This document shows, piece by piece, positions 40,363 through 51,460 of a stretch of DNA of 64,000 nt. The DNA is taken from positions 104,940,753 through 105,004,752 of the forward strand of contig NC_081186.1 in the NCBI RefSeq assembly GCF_029867415.1. Direction: 5' to 3'. Below the pieces are notes generated by a model. That model worked only from the letters and a program-made list of their open reading frames with translations. It had not been told where the DNA came from and searched no databases. The stretch is from Vicia villosa (Eukaryota > Streptophyta > Magnoliopsida > Fabales > Fabaceae). Positions within the stretch are counted from its first letter, which is position 1. The number at the start of each line of letters is the position of its first letter. A program made the position numbers and the translations under genes.

Positions 40363-41095
40363 GACCATTTACAATGGTTGGTTTAATGAAACTCAACACC
40401 ACAAAATCAAGTGCAATGGGGTGTTTAATAGAGTGTTGAGTGTGTGTTGGAGGAGAGAGGTGTTGAGAAAACTCAACACCATGTAAACTGCCACGTGGCT
40501 GGTATTGATTGGCTGGCCATATTTTTATCCATTTAATACTTTGAACACAATTATTTCGTTGCAAATTAATTTTTTATTTTTTATTTTTATACCAAAATTC
40601 ATGATTTTTTTTTCTCTATAAATAGAGACTTGGTTCATTTGATTTGGACACAGAAAAAAAACCAAGTTTTTCACTATCTTTCTCTATTATTATCTTTCTA
40701 TTAGTGTTTTTTTTAAGTTAAGTGTCTTTTTTTAGTGAAATGGATCCCAATAATCATTTTAACACTCAAAATTCTGCTAATTTTCCATTTAACCAAAATC
40801 CCAACAATTTTCAATAACCCAACAATTATCAAAATCCCAACTATTATTAAGTATTTATTATTTTAATTTAATTTTAATCGATAATTGTAATTTTATGTAA
40901 TCATAAAAATAAAAATAAAATTTAAATAAGAATATGAAAATAAAAAGTGGTGGGGTAAGGTGTTGAGTGAAAAACCATTGGAGAGGGTAAAAGTTGAATG
41001 GGTGTTGAGTTATTAGGTGGAAGAAAGAGAAAATGATGTGGAGTGTTGGGAGTTGAAAAAGTGGGTGTTGAGTTTTTCAACCATTGTAAATGGTC
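40363..41095 (+). mobile_element. Pong/mPing-like PIF-Harbinger element with residual ORF1
   Basis: The ends are GACCATTTACAATGGTTG and its exact reverse complement, with TAA on both sides (40360-40362, 41096-41098), the TTA/TAA target of PIF/Harbinger. By memory the first 15 bases match the rice mPing end GGCCAGTCACAATGG at 12 positions. Subterminal regions repeat GTGTTGAG/CTCAACAC in both orientations. Inside, an ATG at 40740 opens MDPNNHFNTQNSANFPFNQN, which stops at 40815 and resumes in frame with NPNYY. Asn/Pro-rich starts of this kind are typical of Harbinger ORF1 (Myb/SANT-like) proteins. The rest of ORF1 and the DDE transposase are deleted, leaving a 733-bp derivative. Confidence 0.88.
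40740..40850 (+). pseudogene. Harbinger ORF1 N-terminus remnant
   Basis: Twenty-five codons starting MDPNNHFNTQ end at a TAA (40815-40817). The same frame continues as PNNYQNPNYY before a second TAA. Repeated N-F/Y-Q-N-P units match the low-complexity head of ORF1 proteins (annotated in many plants as 'glutathione S-transferase T3-like'). An upstream leader with a TATAAATA stretch (40616-40623) is retained. No DNA-binding trihelix remains. Confidence 0.65.
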
Positions 41096-41247
41096 TAAGA
41101 AATTGCCCAAACGGTCTATTTTGTCTTTCCCTTATAATTTCTTTACCATACAAAAGGTTAATTATGTAATTAACAAAATAAAAAAAAAGAACATGCCAAA
41201 CGTTGTGTTCTCATTTGTCACTTTTTTCAATTGTTGTACTTGCATAA

Positions 41248-41252
<5 letters not shown>

Positions 41253-41297
<45 letters not shown>
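41253..41297. repeat. (CT)n microsatellite
   Basis: A run of about 22 CT dinucleotides is followed by pyrimidine-rich sequence and AAACCCTAGC. That is the usual look of a plant gene 5'UTR, here apparently part of a captured gene fragment. Confidence 0.95.
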
Positions 41298-41300
<3 letters not shown>

Positions 41301-41443
41301 TTTCTCTCTCTTTCCCGTTTTCACATTTCAACTTTTTTCTAAACCCTAGCTGCCAAAACTTTTCCCTTCCCTCCCTTTCCCATTTTCTTTCTTCTCATAT
41401 CTCTTTGTCTTCAAACCCTAGCACTGCGGAAACTTTCTGTGAA

Positions 41444-42900
41444 ATGGAAGAAAAAGTGAACTCGCAAATGCATAAACTCATAGCCACAAAAATCTCCGTC
41501 TCTGATTCTATGGTATGGTAGAAACTCATCTTCATCCCTGATTCTGTTTTCTTTTTCAGTTTTTTCAGGATTTGTACTTCGACATGGCTGAAAATAACTC
41601 AAGGTATGTTCCTGCTCGATTTTCCAGTCATTTTAGTTTTTATGTTGTTTTGGTTTTCATGTTTTGATATCCTTGAGCTCAACTATTTACAGTTTTCCAA
41701 AAAAAATCACAGGTAGCAAACCTGACTGCACATATCTGATGGTTAGTTCATATTTTTGTGATTAAAGTTGATAAAATTTATTAGCAGGAATAGTGTCTCG
41801 GCTAATTATTGAACACATAATTATTTTAATTATAGTTTATTATTTTAATCATACATGTCGGAATCTTACTATATTGTATGTTTTTGCCCTTTTGCCATCA
41901 GCAATCGACAACACCGTTGTATGAATATGCCATTAATTTTATGTTGGTGAGAGGCTGGAGCATTAGGTTAGCTTTGCTATGCATATCATTTCCGTTTGAC
42001 CCATTACTTTTGAAGCTCTGAAGCCTTTGATCTTTTGCTAAAGCTGGAACTAACATGTTGTCAATAGGGACCCCAATCCAGCGTGAACATTGATAATGCT
42101 TTCTCAATGGACCTTTGATTCTGAAAAATTACATTGGAAGATTCTTTTCAGTTCTAATTTGGATATTTGTTCTGTTATTAGTTAGTTTTTTTCTTGCTTT
42201 GAATCTTTGTTTAATTTATTGTGTTTAATTCAATTTCAAGTTTACTGTTTTGTTTGTTGTTAACTTTATGAATTTTCTTTTTGGATGAACATTCATAGAT
42301 GTCAAAATCAATTCTACTTCACTAGAATTAATCTTTTCTCTTCTAAAAGTGGTACAAAACACGAATCTGTTGTCAGTACTTTCTAAATGTTGGTTGATTG
42401 ATTCATTTTTGGCATTGGAAGCACACAAAGTCTTGATCATGAATTTCCTTAATTTAAGAACTAAGGTTTAGCTCTCTGCTTACCGTTTAGTGTATATGTT
42501 GTTGGATCTGTTTTTTCAGGCTTATAAAAGAGTTCGATAAAGATGAAAAAGTTTTGGAGTCTAGGTTTGACAGAGAAACTACCAAATATTTGAATGAGAA
42601 AAAGCAGTCAATTGTAAGATCTTTAGGTTTATTGATGTCTGTCACTTCGAATGGCATTCACTTTTTTACTAACAAAAATTTACATTTTGTTGCAGATCAA
42701 ATATGCTTCAAGTTTGATTTCCTTACACACTTGCATTTGGGTCATTCCCTTTTGATAACTCTGCTGCCAACTCGATTAACACTGAGTTCAATGACTTTCT
42801 GGTTTTGCTTTTTTGTTTTTATAGTTGATTTGAGTTTCTGGTCCTTTTCTGGTTGTATTTATAAAGTTAAGTTTTTGGCTTCCAGATAATGGAGAAATTG
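41444..42900 (+). pseudogene. Captured gene fragments including an NPSN-type SNARE exon
   Basis: An exon-like block at 42520-42613 is bordered by TTTTTTCAG and GTAAGA. It encodes LIKEFDKDEKVLESRFDRET followed by TKYLNEKKQSI, matching the segment 'LIKDFD..K.LES..D..T...LN...QS' of novel plant SNAREs NPSN11-13. A further AG-bordered block at 42696 begins IKYASSLI where the family continues with IKELNSYV, so similarity fades. A gene-like leader and ATG at 41444 (MEEKVNSQMHKLIA) lie upstream but do not match the NPSN N-terminus. The SNARE motif and membrane anchor are missing. This cannot make a SNARE and looks like transduplicated exons inside the Helitron that ends at 43697. Confidence 0.65.
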
Positions 42901-43088
42901 CAGAACCTTGTGAATTTACATGAGTTATGGCTTTCACAGTACATAAATTGCATTATGAATGATTGAAAAGGTAGTCTTTCTTGTGTTCTTAGTTCTTACC
43001 ATTGTTCCATGGTAATTCAGAGTCTTAACATAGCAAGCTTTCTACTGTTATTCTCATTTGCAAGGTAAACTTGAATATTATAACAGTG

Positions 43089-43117
43089 TCCGTGAATTTT
43101 ATCACGGAATCTTACTA
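43089..43117 (+). other. Degenerate Helitron-like 3' hairpin
   Basis: The stem TCCGTGA/TCACGGA (43089-43095, 43102-43108) is followed by ATCTTACTAT. This has the same shape and tail as the intact end at 43668-43697, but with CTAT in place of CTAG. It is probably an older or mutated terminus of a related element. Confidence 0.5.
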
Positions 43118-43667
43118 TTTTCACGGGTCATTATCACCATAATACCTTTTTAATTTTAATTGACAAAATATTGTTAAATATTACTTATTAGTAATATTTG
43201 TAAATATTTGTAATTTTTAGACATATAAGATTTATCACAATGAAGTCAAAATCAAGATTCTCGATATCCAATGTCAAATAAAACGTCCATGTGGACACTA
43301 AAGCAGAACCAAAATTACTAACAAGAAATACTTAAAAATAAAATTCAAGCAATAAAGTGAAACATAACTTGGTCCTACTCGCATGCATTGCTTGCCATCA
43401 TTTAATTTTTATCGAACCATGTAATTTAGTGCTTCAATCTAACAAATAATTTATCATTTACACAAAAGTGCATTTAAGCTTAAATTTGAATAAAATTAAT
43501 AATTTATTTATTTCACGGGTCACTATCAATACAATCCTTATATTAATTTATATAATCATTAATAAACATTAATAAAATTGATTTTTTCCATGTATAAATA
43601 ATTTACATAATCATTAATAAAATATTTACGCATATTATTCAAAATAAACTACATAAAATATTCAAAT

Positions 43668-43697
43668 ACCCGTGCGGTAGCACGGGTCTCTTACTAG
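43668..43697 (+). mobile_element. Helitron 3' terminus (hairpin plus CTAG)
   Basis: An 8-bp perfect stem ACCCGTGC/GCACGGGT with a GGTA loop (43668-43687) is followed by CTCTTACTAG and then T. A GC-rich hairpin a few bases before a terminal CTAG or CTRR that abuts host T is the hallmark of Helitron 3' ends. The element therefore lies to the left and should start with TC preceded by A; that 5' end could not be fixed. It most likely includes the captured fragments at 41444-42900. Confidence 0.8.
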
Positions 43698-43699
43698 TT

Positions 43700-44800
43700 T
43701 TTAAAAAAATCATACTCAAACTTTTTACTTTAGTTTCATTTTTAAACATCTATATGTTTGACAAAAGATGTTTTTTTTTTTAATTCAATGAGCTATTACA
43801 AGATGCTTCTTAGCTACTTAATGATTAAAGAAGACCAACTTAATCTACAGATCAAATTCAATTATGAGCACTCTCAACTATCAAATAAGTGGACACGCAT
43901 GTAGAAGTATTGCACTGTAGTAAGATTTTGCCTTCATTTTAATTGTTATTTTTTATTTAACGTCATTCGTCGTCTCGTGCAGTATCAACAAGTGACAATT
44001 TTAAATATCACTTACTCTTATATAAGTGTGACTTTGAGTCACAATAAAGTATTATTCATACTCACACTTGCAAGTTCTACATCTCTCATTTTACTGACTT
44101 GATAGTTGAAGTGTTAAATTTGCAACTTTCCCTCCAATTATCCATTTTCGTACCATTGCAGAGCAGGGTACAAGCAGCATGTGGGAGAAAAAATGTATTG
44201 TGGTAGGCTTAATGGCGCAGGAAAAATAGTGGTGGTGGCTTGCAGCAGTCCTTTGCAACAGGGAGACAAGTTGGACATTATAGTGGTTGTACTATTGTGC
44301 AAAGTTTCGTCCTTTAGCGTCTTCATCTTACCCATTTGCATATTTGATTCAAACGCATTCCATCTTGCTGACTGGTGCCACGTATGACCTAAAACTGTGA
44401 AGGTAATTTCTTTTTAACTTCCATTGAATTCATCTCTCCTCTTTCAATTGGGGTTAGAATTCTACTTCATTACTATCGTGTCAGGTCTCATCAGAAGTCA
44501 TCTATACGTAAGTAACAAACACATAAAAATGAACAAACAAGAGCACCTATTATGCTCTTTAGAATCCACTAAAAAACAAATGCACTAAATTAAACTAGTA
44601 AATAACTGAATTAAAACGATAAATTCAAGTGTTGAGGTCTTAATAACTCACAAAAAGTGATTTATCATCCATTTCAAGTATGTTCACTTTTTTACTAAAT
44701 TTTTATTTCTATGTTGAGTATTAGTTTAGGGTTTAGGGATCCATCTCAATTTATGTGTATACCATATTTGACCTGAGTTGTAAAAATTAACCCTAAGTGT
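43700..44800. other. Intergenic DNA, one unidentified open stretch
   Basis: A 200-bp open stretch at 44138-44387 can be read on both strands without recognisable similarity. It is slightly GC-richer than its surroundings and may be a captured exon or an old gene fragment. The rest of the interval is AT-rich and featureless. Confidence 0.4.
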
Positions 44801-44812
44801 AATGTACAAGAC

Positions 44813-45900
44813 ATGAGGTTATTAAAGGTTGTGTTTTACACCAATGATTCTTTTGTAAAATATCCCAACTTAAGATATGAGAGTGGGGATATTTATGAGT
44901 ATAATGGTCAAGATCCGAATTGTTGGTCTTATTTTGAAATATGTAACTTAATCAAGGGTGATTATGAGTTTGAATTTGGGGTTGTGAAAATATCGCGGAA
45001 ACATTATGGTGGTAGTTCAGATGAAGATTTATAACCCTTTAGGAATAAGAGAGACATATCTGAGTTAACTTTGTTTGCATTTGGAGATAATTATGAAGTA
45101 AAAATATACACTGAACCTAAACCACTTATAGGAGAACTTTATTTAAAGGATAAGGTTAGAGAGAAAATGAAGGAAAAGAAATGTGATGAAAAGGTTGTTA
45201 ATTCTAGTGAATCAAGTGATGAATCAGTGAAGGGTATATGTTCTGAAGATAATGTGGAGGAGAGGATGAATGAGCTTGATGAAGGTTTTGATGTAGGTAT
45301 TGGCGGAGGCCAACCTAGAGTTACGCTCGTTGTTAATGATGATGCCAGAACTGAACCATCTTGCAAATCCATTATCACACAAGAAATGGGTAGAGAACAT
45401 ATAAATGAGGAAGACTACACACTAGTGAACTTGACAGTGGGAAAATGATGAAGTTGTGATGAAAGACCTAGTGTAATTAGATTCAATGAAGAAAATGCTC
45501 TTAGTAAGGATTTTACTTTCAAGGTTGGAATGGAGTTTTCTTCATTAAAACAATTAAAGAAAGCCAGTTTATAGCATAATATCTTGAATGGTATGGATGT
45601 GATATTTGAAAAAAAGGATGCAAATATGTGTAGGGTAGTTTGTAAGGACAAAAACTATGTACATACACTGTCTTGTGCAACAGAGTTCCAAGAGTTACAA
45701 CTTTTAGAATCAATATATTGTTTGGCAAACACAAATGTGGGAGAGTTTTTCAATGAAACTGGCAAAGTATATTGAGTTGTAAAAATGATTGTTGATTTAT
45801 TGAAAAACAATATCGAAATGAAGTTAAATGAGGTTGTAGCTAATGTGATGCTGATATATGCCACTGAAATCCCAAGTTGTAGAGATTTTAAGGAAGGAAA
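44813..45900 (+). pseudogene. MULE (MuDR-type) transposase N-terminal part, copy 2
   Basis: The order is that of plant MULE transposases. It runs from a PB1-like domain (MRLLKVVFYTNDSFVKYPNL, a YNGQD block, WSYFEI), through an acidic linker (about 45160-45440, rich in Glu, Ser and Asp), to the MuDR N-terminal domain (FKVGMEFSSLKQLKKASL, VIFEKKDANMCRVVCKDKNY) and the decayed start of the helical region (NNIEMKLNEVVANVMLIYA). Stops fall after the PB1 part, within the linker end and after KKASL. The DDE catalytic core and zinc knuckle are absent past 45900. Related to the fragment at 15774. Confidence 0.82.
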
Positions 45901-46164
45901 AGGAAGACGTTTCTAAAATGCTTCAAATTTGCTCTACATATATAAATAATATAATCCCACGTCACTACCACATGTCAATTTTTTTTTCATGTTTGACTCT
46001 ATATCTATCGTCTTCCATTATGAGAATTTAATCGAAAAGATGAATACTATAAGAAAAAAAATTATAAAAACTTGTTCAAAGAAATTTTTTAAAATATTAA
46101 AATTGAATGTTATAATATTTATAACTACCTAGATATATTTAATCCTTAAAACTAAAAAAAAAAA

Positions 46165-47612
46165 GGCTTAATTGCAACTTTGGTCCTTCTATTTTGTCTT
46201 TTTTTGAGTTTTAATCCCCCTATTTTAAAAATCACGTTTTTAGTCCCTTTTTAAAGTTTTGTTTTGGATTTTAGTCCCCCATCAAATTTGAGATCTATTT
46301 TTAATGACATGTCACTTATTTTGATGATGTGGAAAAACCAGATTAAACACTTTTATTTTATTATTATATTAATTCATTTAAAATGGATTTTTTTCATTAA
46401 ATTTAATATTAACTTATTAACTTATTAAAAACACGTTTTCCCATTAAATTTAAATATTTTTTTCAATCAATGTTATTACATTAAACCAATTTCATCCCTC
46501 ATTTTTCAAAACGTACACTAAATGTTCATCTCCATTTTCCAAACATATCCATGAAATAAATTAAATTTATAAAAAGACAAACACACTACAATGATAATAT
46601 TTAATCAAATTGATAAATCAAATATCTAAATACACAACACACTGATTTTTAAAGAACAATTTAGAACAAAGTAATATAACCAAACAATTACCAATTCAAG
46701 AATACAGTGTTTCTTCTATTACCATTAAATTTCACAAATGCTAGTACACCAGAAGGAAAATAAACACAAAATATAACCAAAGATCTAAAGAAACCTACAT
46801 CTAAAACAACCAATTTTATTCTTCAATATTAAAATCAAACAACCTAAATTTAAGCATCATAGTCATATTCAGTATTTCAGACAAAAAGAAATTACAAGAG
46901 ATTCATCTTCCTTTCACCCCTTTTGTCATCAACATATAAATTAACACCAAAACCTAACTGCAAATAAATAGAAACTAGAACAGAACTCAAGAACTCAGAG
47001 GAGGAGAAAAAATTCGTCGATCCAACATAACTTCCATCTTTTAAATTCGAATCTAAAACCCTAATTTGTTTCTGCACAGCTATTGGATCTGGTCTAAACC
47101 GATCTGTTGATCCCAATACAAAATCAGGAAAAAGAGAATAGAACAACTAAATAAGAAGAAGAAGAAGAGAATAGAACAACATATTTGCACTTATATATTT
47201 GGAGATTAGTAGAAAATGAGAAAAAAAGGTTAAGGTTCTTGGTTTTGAGGAAGAATACGTTTTCTGGAAAAAAATCACAATTTAAGAATATGTAATACCT
47301 TTAAATCACTTGAATTATTATTATTATTATATATTAATGAAATAAATTTAAATTAATTAACATTAAAAATTTAATAAGTAATGAGATGAAAAAATTAATT
47401 ATAATTTGACATTGACACATCATCAGAATAAGCACACATCATCAAAATTTATTTCTAAATTAGTCAGGGGACTAATATTCAAAACAAAACTTAAAATAGG
47501 GATCAAAATCGTGGTTTTTAAAATGAGGGGATCAAAACTCAAAAAAAGACAAAATAATGTCTCATATAACAATATAGAATTTGAGGGTAAAATCGGAACT
47601 AAAGTAAAAGCC
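46165..47612. mobile_element. Long-TIR foldback, MULE-like non-autonomous element
   Basis: The left arm from 46191 (ATTTTGTCTTTTTTTGAGTT onward) is matched by the reverse complement of the right arm ending at 47555, with about 85 percent identity by eye over the first 90 bp. Weaker pairing continues through a shared TTGATGATGTG motif. The outermost left part (GGCTTAATTGCAACTTTGGT) has only a faint partner at about 47595-47612, so the right tip is eroded. Long degenerate TIRs are typical of MULEs. The interior (46850-47150) is less repetitive and may hold captured host DNA. No target duplication was confirmed. The right end lies about 160 bp before the start codon of the next gene. Confidence 0.65.
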
Positions 47613-47770
47613 AGTCCAATAAACCCTGCGTTTAAACCATCGTTTCACTCCGTCGCTCCCTCCTATCCTCTCATTCACCGCCGCAACCGCCGCCTCTCTC
47701 TCCATCTCCAACCTCTCATTCACCATCGTAGCTGCCGCCTCTCTTGTTGTTCTTCATCTACTTCGCTTCA

Positions 47771-50700
47771 ATGTCCAAACAGCAGGTAAATCTCTTCCTT
47801 CTCCCACCTCTACCACTTCAATATGCATCTTACAAAATTATTTACTGTGTTTTTAGGTTGTGGCAATTTCGAAAGATGATCCAGAGAGTTACAAACCTCA
47901 TCACGAATTTAAGCAAGATGTTAAGGAAGCACTTGTTGATCTTAACTTGACTGAATCCAGTGAGCTTTGGCTGCTTCGATTGCCGTTTTCTAATGTATGC
48001 TTGTTCCTCTGTTATGCTTAGGGTTTTTGTTTTTGTTTATTTTGAATTGAATTGAATTTCAATTACTGCTGTTGATAATTGAATGACAAAAGGAAAATTC
48101 ACAAACTGTTGATATCAATTATCTTCGTAGTTATAATAGTGAAAATTATGCGTGTGATGTGACACTGACATTGACATGCCGACACCAGTAATAATTTGAA
48201 AAATTGAATAAATAAAATGTAATAAAAATGTTGGAGTCAGGCTCGGACACCGACACTAAGACAAACACACCTTTTTTCAGAAGTATTAAAGCTACGACGA
48301 TCCCCAGTGTCTGTTGTATTTGTCATTTTGACCATGTTAAACTTCTTCTAATTGCAGTTATGAGAAGTTATTATGACAATTATACTATTTAGGAATAAAT
48401 AGGAAAAGAAAAGGAGAAACTAGGGATGATATAGTTATTGAATGGTTTTTGTTGGGAGAGACCGAGCTCTCTAATTCTTGGAGGGAGAGACCAAGATTCT
48501 CGAAGTTCTTGGATTAGTTTATCAGTTTATGTATTCTCTTTAGTGTTTGTAATTATGTGTCTGTTGTAAACATATTTTGCCATAAATAAATGTTTTCGAT
48601 AGTGTTTGTAATTATGTGTCTGTTGTAAACATATTTTGCCATAAATAAATGTTTTCGATATGATTAAGGACTGTAGTGACAGTGCTTAAAATGATTGTCT
48701 GCTTCAGCTTGTCAATTTTGCAACAAAAATAATAATTGTGCATGAAAACATATTTTCTTAAACCCCTAACAGGCTTCTAACTTCTTTATGGTCAACCATC
48801 TCTATTAATCTCAACTTCTATTGTGCTTGAGTGCTTGTGATTTTAAAACTGATTTTGCATGTTTTTATTTTGTGTTCTATTACTTATCAATATATGTTTG
48901 GAAGTTGCTAGTCTCTCATGAATGACTGTGGAAAATTAACATGCCTCTTGATTACACTGTTTCATTTTTTTCCCTTCCGTCTTACTTTATTGTGACTTGT
49001 GAGTGACCGGGAAGTTTCTTCAATCATTTTTGGTTTCATTTGAATCAAATAAGTTGTTATTTGCAATGGCAGTTTTTCCGTTTATCTTGAATTTAGAGGA
49101 TGGATGAGCCTCTATTTGATCTTGTGTTAATCATTCATGTTATGCTCTTACTTTCTCTGTATTTAATGTTGGCCAGGATTTGTTAGCTGACATTGACGGG
49201 CAGGAATTGTCGCTCAAACTTGATAAGGATGGCACCTTGGCCAGCTTTGAGGGCGCGTCAGGTAAATAAGATGAATCATTTGTTTTGACATCATAAAATA
49301 CCATGTCTCTTTTTCATCCCTAATTTTATTGTTACTATGTCGGCAGGGAAAGCGTATGATTTTGTCAGCTTTGCTTCCATGGAGCCTGACGAAACAGTTT
49401 TTGTTTCCTCTGCTACAGAATCAAAAATTGGTATGTTTTCTTTTTTTTTTTAAATCTCCTGCATAATTGTCATTGGTAAAGAGAGAGTGATTCTGTTTTG
49501 AGTTTCAACTCCACAACTCCTGTCATAAATGAACTAATGAAGTCACGATCTAGAAAACTGGAATAAATCCATTGCTGCCAGTTTGCATTGAACCCAACAG
49601 ACAAATGTGTATAAACCCAATTCTAGTTAGTTGAAATCTAGCTTTATCAAGCTGAATCTAAACAAAGACAACCCAATATCTATCCTTCATTGTTTAGTAA
49701 TTTTGAATCTTGTGAGTTGCCAGATTGTCTGTCAATTTTGAACTTGTTATTCTTTGTGTGTGTTGAGTTGTGAACATATGTTGTGATTTGTTCATCAGTT
49801 TCGAACTGTGATGCTTGTAGTACTGTTAAAAAAACACCGAAAACCCAAACCATTAATAATTGGTTCACGAATTGAACTGATATTTCAAATACAGTTCAAT
49901 AGCTTGAACACAAAGTGAACTGATATTTCATTCACAGTTTAATAACCTGAACCAAGCTCCAAAAACCCAACCCAAACTGTGAGAACTGAGCTGCTAAGCC
50001 CCACTTATTTTCACTAATTTAGTTTATGGTTTATTGATCTTCCATAACCCTATTCCTTAACCTGAAACAACTTTGCACAACCTTCATCATAATCTGTGGC
50101 GGGAACTCTAATTGATGCAAGTACTTGTCAATTCTAATAGTCTATTCATAACCATGCTTAACACAAATCCCGTCTTAAATCCAATCTTATTTGAAGAGTT
50201 TGTTTATCATCTATGAATAATTTCTGCAACAGATTTCATGGAGATTTGGAACTATCAGTTTTGCTGATTCTGTTTTCAAAGTCTGAATTGTAGTTCAAGA
50301 TTTCTTGCATTTCTTTTTTGGAATGGGGATGAACAATTTGTTTTGTAAAGAAACACTGGTTTGGTTCAAAAATTAATTTTTTGGTGCAAAAAACCAGAAA
50401 CACTGTTTGGAGTCATATGGACTCGACTTAGACAATATTGGACGATTATTTCCCTTTGTTGTATCTGGCCATTTTTTTGTCATTATGTCTAACTCTCTTA
50501 TTCTTGTTAATGTTGCTATAGTATACTTTTTGCTTCAACCACTAAAAGGAATCATTTCTCTTTTCTACAGCTGGAAAGATTTCACGTCGTGTTTCTGTTG
50601 TTCATTACCATGATCCTAAAGAACTCGAAAAGATTACTACAACTGATGCAAAAAAAGCGCTTCTAAATTCTATAGGCGCGACTCCCGGAAATTTTTCACG

Positions 50701-50911
50701 TGCATCAGCATTAAAAAGTAGCAGACTGAAGAGCTCATTATCTGAATTTTCTGAACGATCAAAGACTCCAAAAAGAAGACGTGGTGGGACCAAAACTCAA
50801 ATGCCAAACCTCATGAACTCTTCTGATCATTCTCAAGGAGGAAAGTCAAACACTTCTGCAATCTCTTCTGATCATTCTCACGGAGCAAAGTCAGATGCTT
50901 CCGCCTTCTGA
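47771..50911 (+). CDS. Mediator-associated protein 2-like (At5g64680-like) nuclear protein
   Basis: Five exons keep frame: 47771-47785, 47857-47994, 49177-49261, 49347-49430, 50571-50911. The protein starts MSKQQVVAISKDDPESYKPH. The conserved core has the VDLNLTESSELWLLRLP block, GQELSLKLDKDGTLASFEG, GKAYDFVSFASMEP, and ISRRVSVVHYHDPKEL. The C-terminal third is Ser/Lys/Arg-rich with KTPKRRRGG, a likely nuclear signal. The family is annotated as Mediator-associated, with resemblance to the RNA polymerase I RPA34.5 type; its role is not well defined. The stop at 50909 arises from a frameshift in a 40-45-bp repeat. In another frame the sequence continues SDHSHGGKSKRRKHT before a stop. The 2.1-kb intron 2-3 region carries a tandem duplication. 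Confidence 0.82.
48542..48659. repeat. Perfect 59-bp tandem duplication in an intron
   Basis: AGTGTTTGTAATTATGTGTC opens two adjacent 59-bp copies (48542-48600 and 48601-48659) that I read as identical. Identity this high means a very recent duplication or an assembly artefact. It lies in the second intron of the mediator-associated gene. Confidence 0.9.
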
Positions 50912-51065
50912 TCATTCTCATGGAGGAAAGTCAAAAAGAAGAAAACATACGTAGTAATGTTTACTTCAGTTGATATATACTTTCTTATGATCATTCTCAT
51001 GGAGGAAAGTCAAAGAGAAGAAAACATACGGAGTAATGTTTCCTTCAGCTGATATATACTTTCTC
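50819..51065 (+). repeat. Degenerate tandem repeat spanning the stop codon
   Basis: Four units share the core CTGATCATTCTCA or TATGATCATTCTCA followed by GGAGGAAAGTCA, starting near 50821, 50866, 50906 and 50986. The first spacing is 45 bp, in frame; the second is 40 bp, which breaks the frame and creates the TGA at 50909. The last two units extend to about 80 bp, both containing AGAAGAAAACATACG and a TTCAGYTGATATATACTTTC tail. Confidence 0.85.
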
Positions 51066-51460
51066 ATGGACCGCATTAATATATGACATTAATAGTACTT
51101 GAGCAATGTTACTTTTTTCTGTTTCTCTTTTTCATTTTTTTCAACTGGGGTTACTACTCAGGATCATTGATTTTCACTGTTGCCATTTTTTCGAGATTAA
51201 TGGTTTGGATAGAAGCATGGTAATATTATGGCGAAAGTTGATCTATGTAGCCGATCCTTAATGGGATAAGGATTTGTTGTTAATGTAGATGGTCAATAGA
51301 TATATCAAATAGTAGCATTCAATGATTAACTAATCAACCATTGAACTTTATAGACTATTATTCTTGTTTCTAATCATCTTAATGTTATTCTCGAAATGAG
51401 AAGCAATAATAATATACATAAACTGAATTTGCTGATTCCATCTGATTGGCAGTGGCTTCA

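Noticed and set aside
41444..42900. A functional SNARE gene
   Set aside because: Only one exon-sized block matches NPSN proteins; the SNARE motif, membrane anchor and matching N-terminus are missing.
44138..44387. Overlapping 67- and 68-codon frames as a small gene
   Set aside because: No recognisable family, both strands open, and no splice or leader context that favours either.
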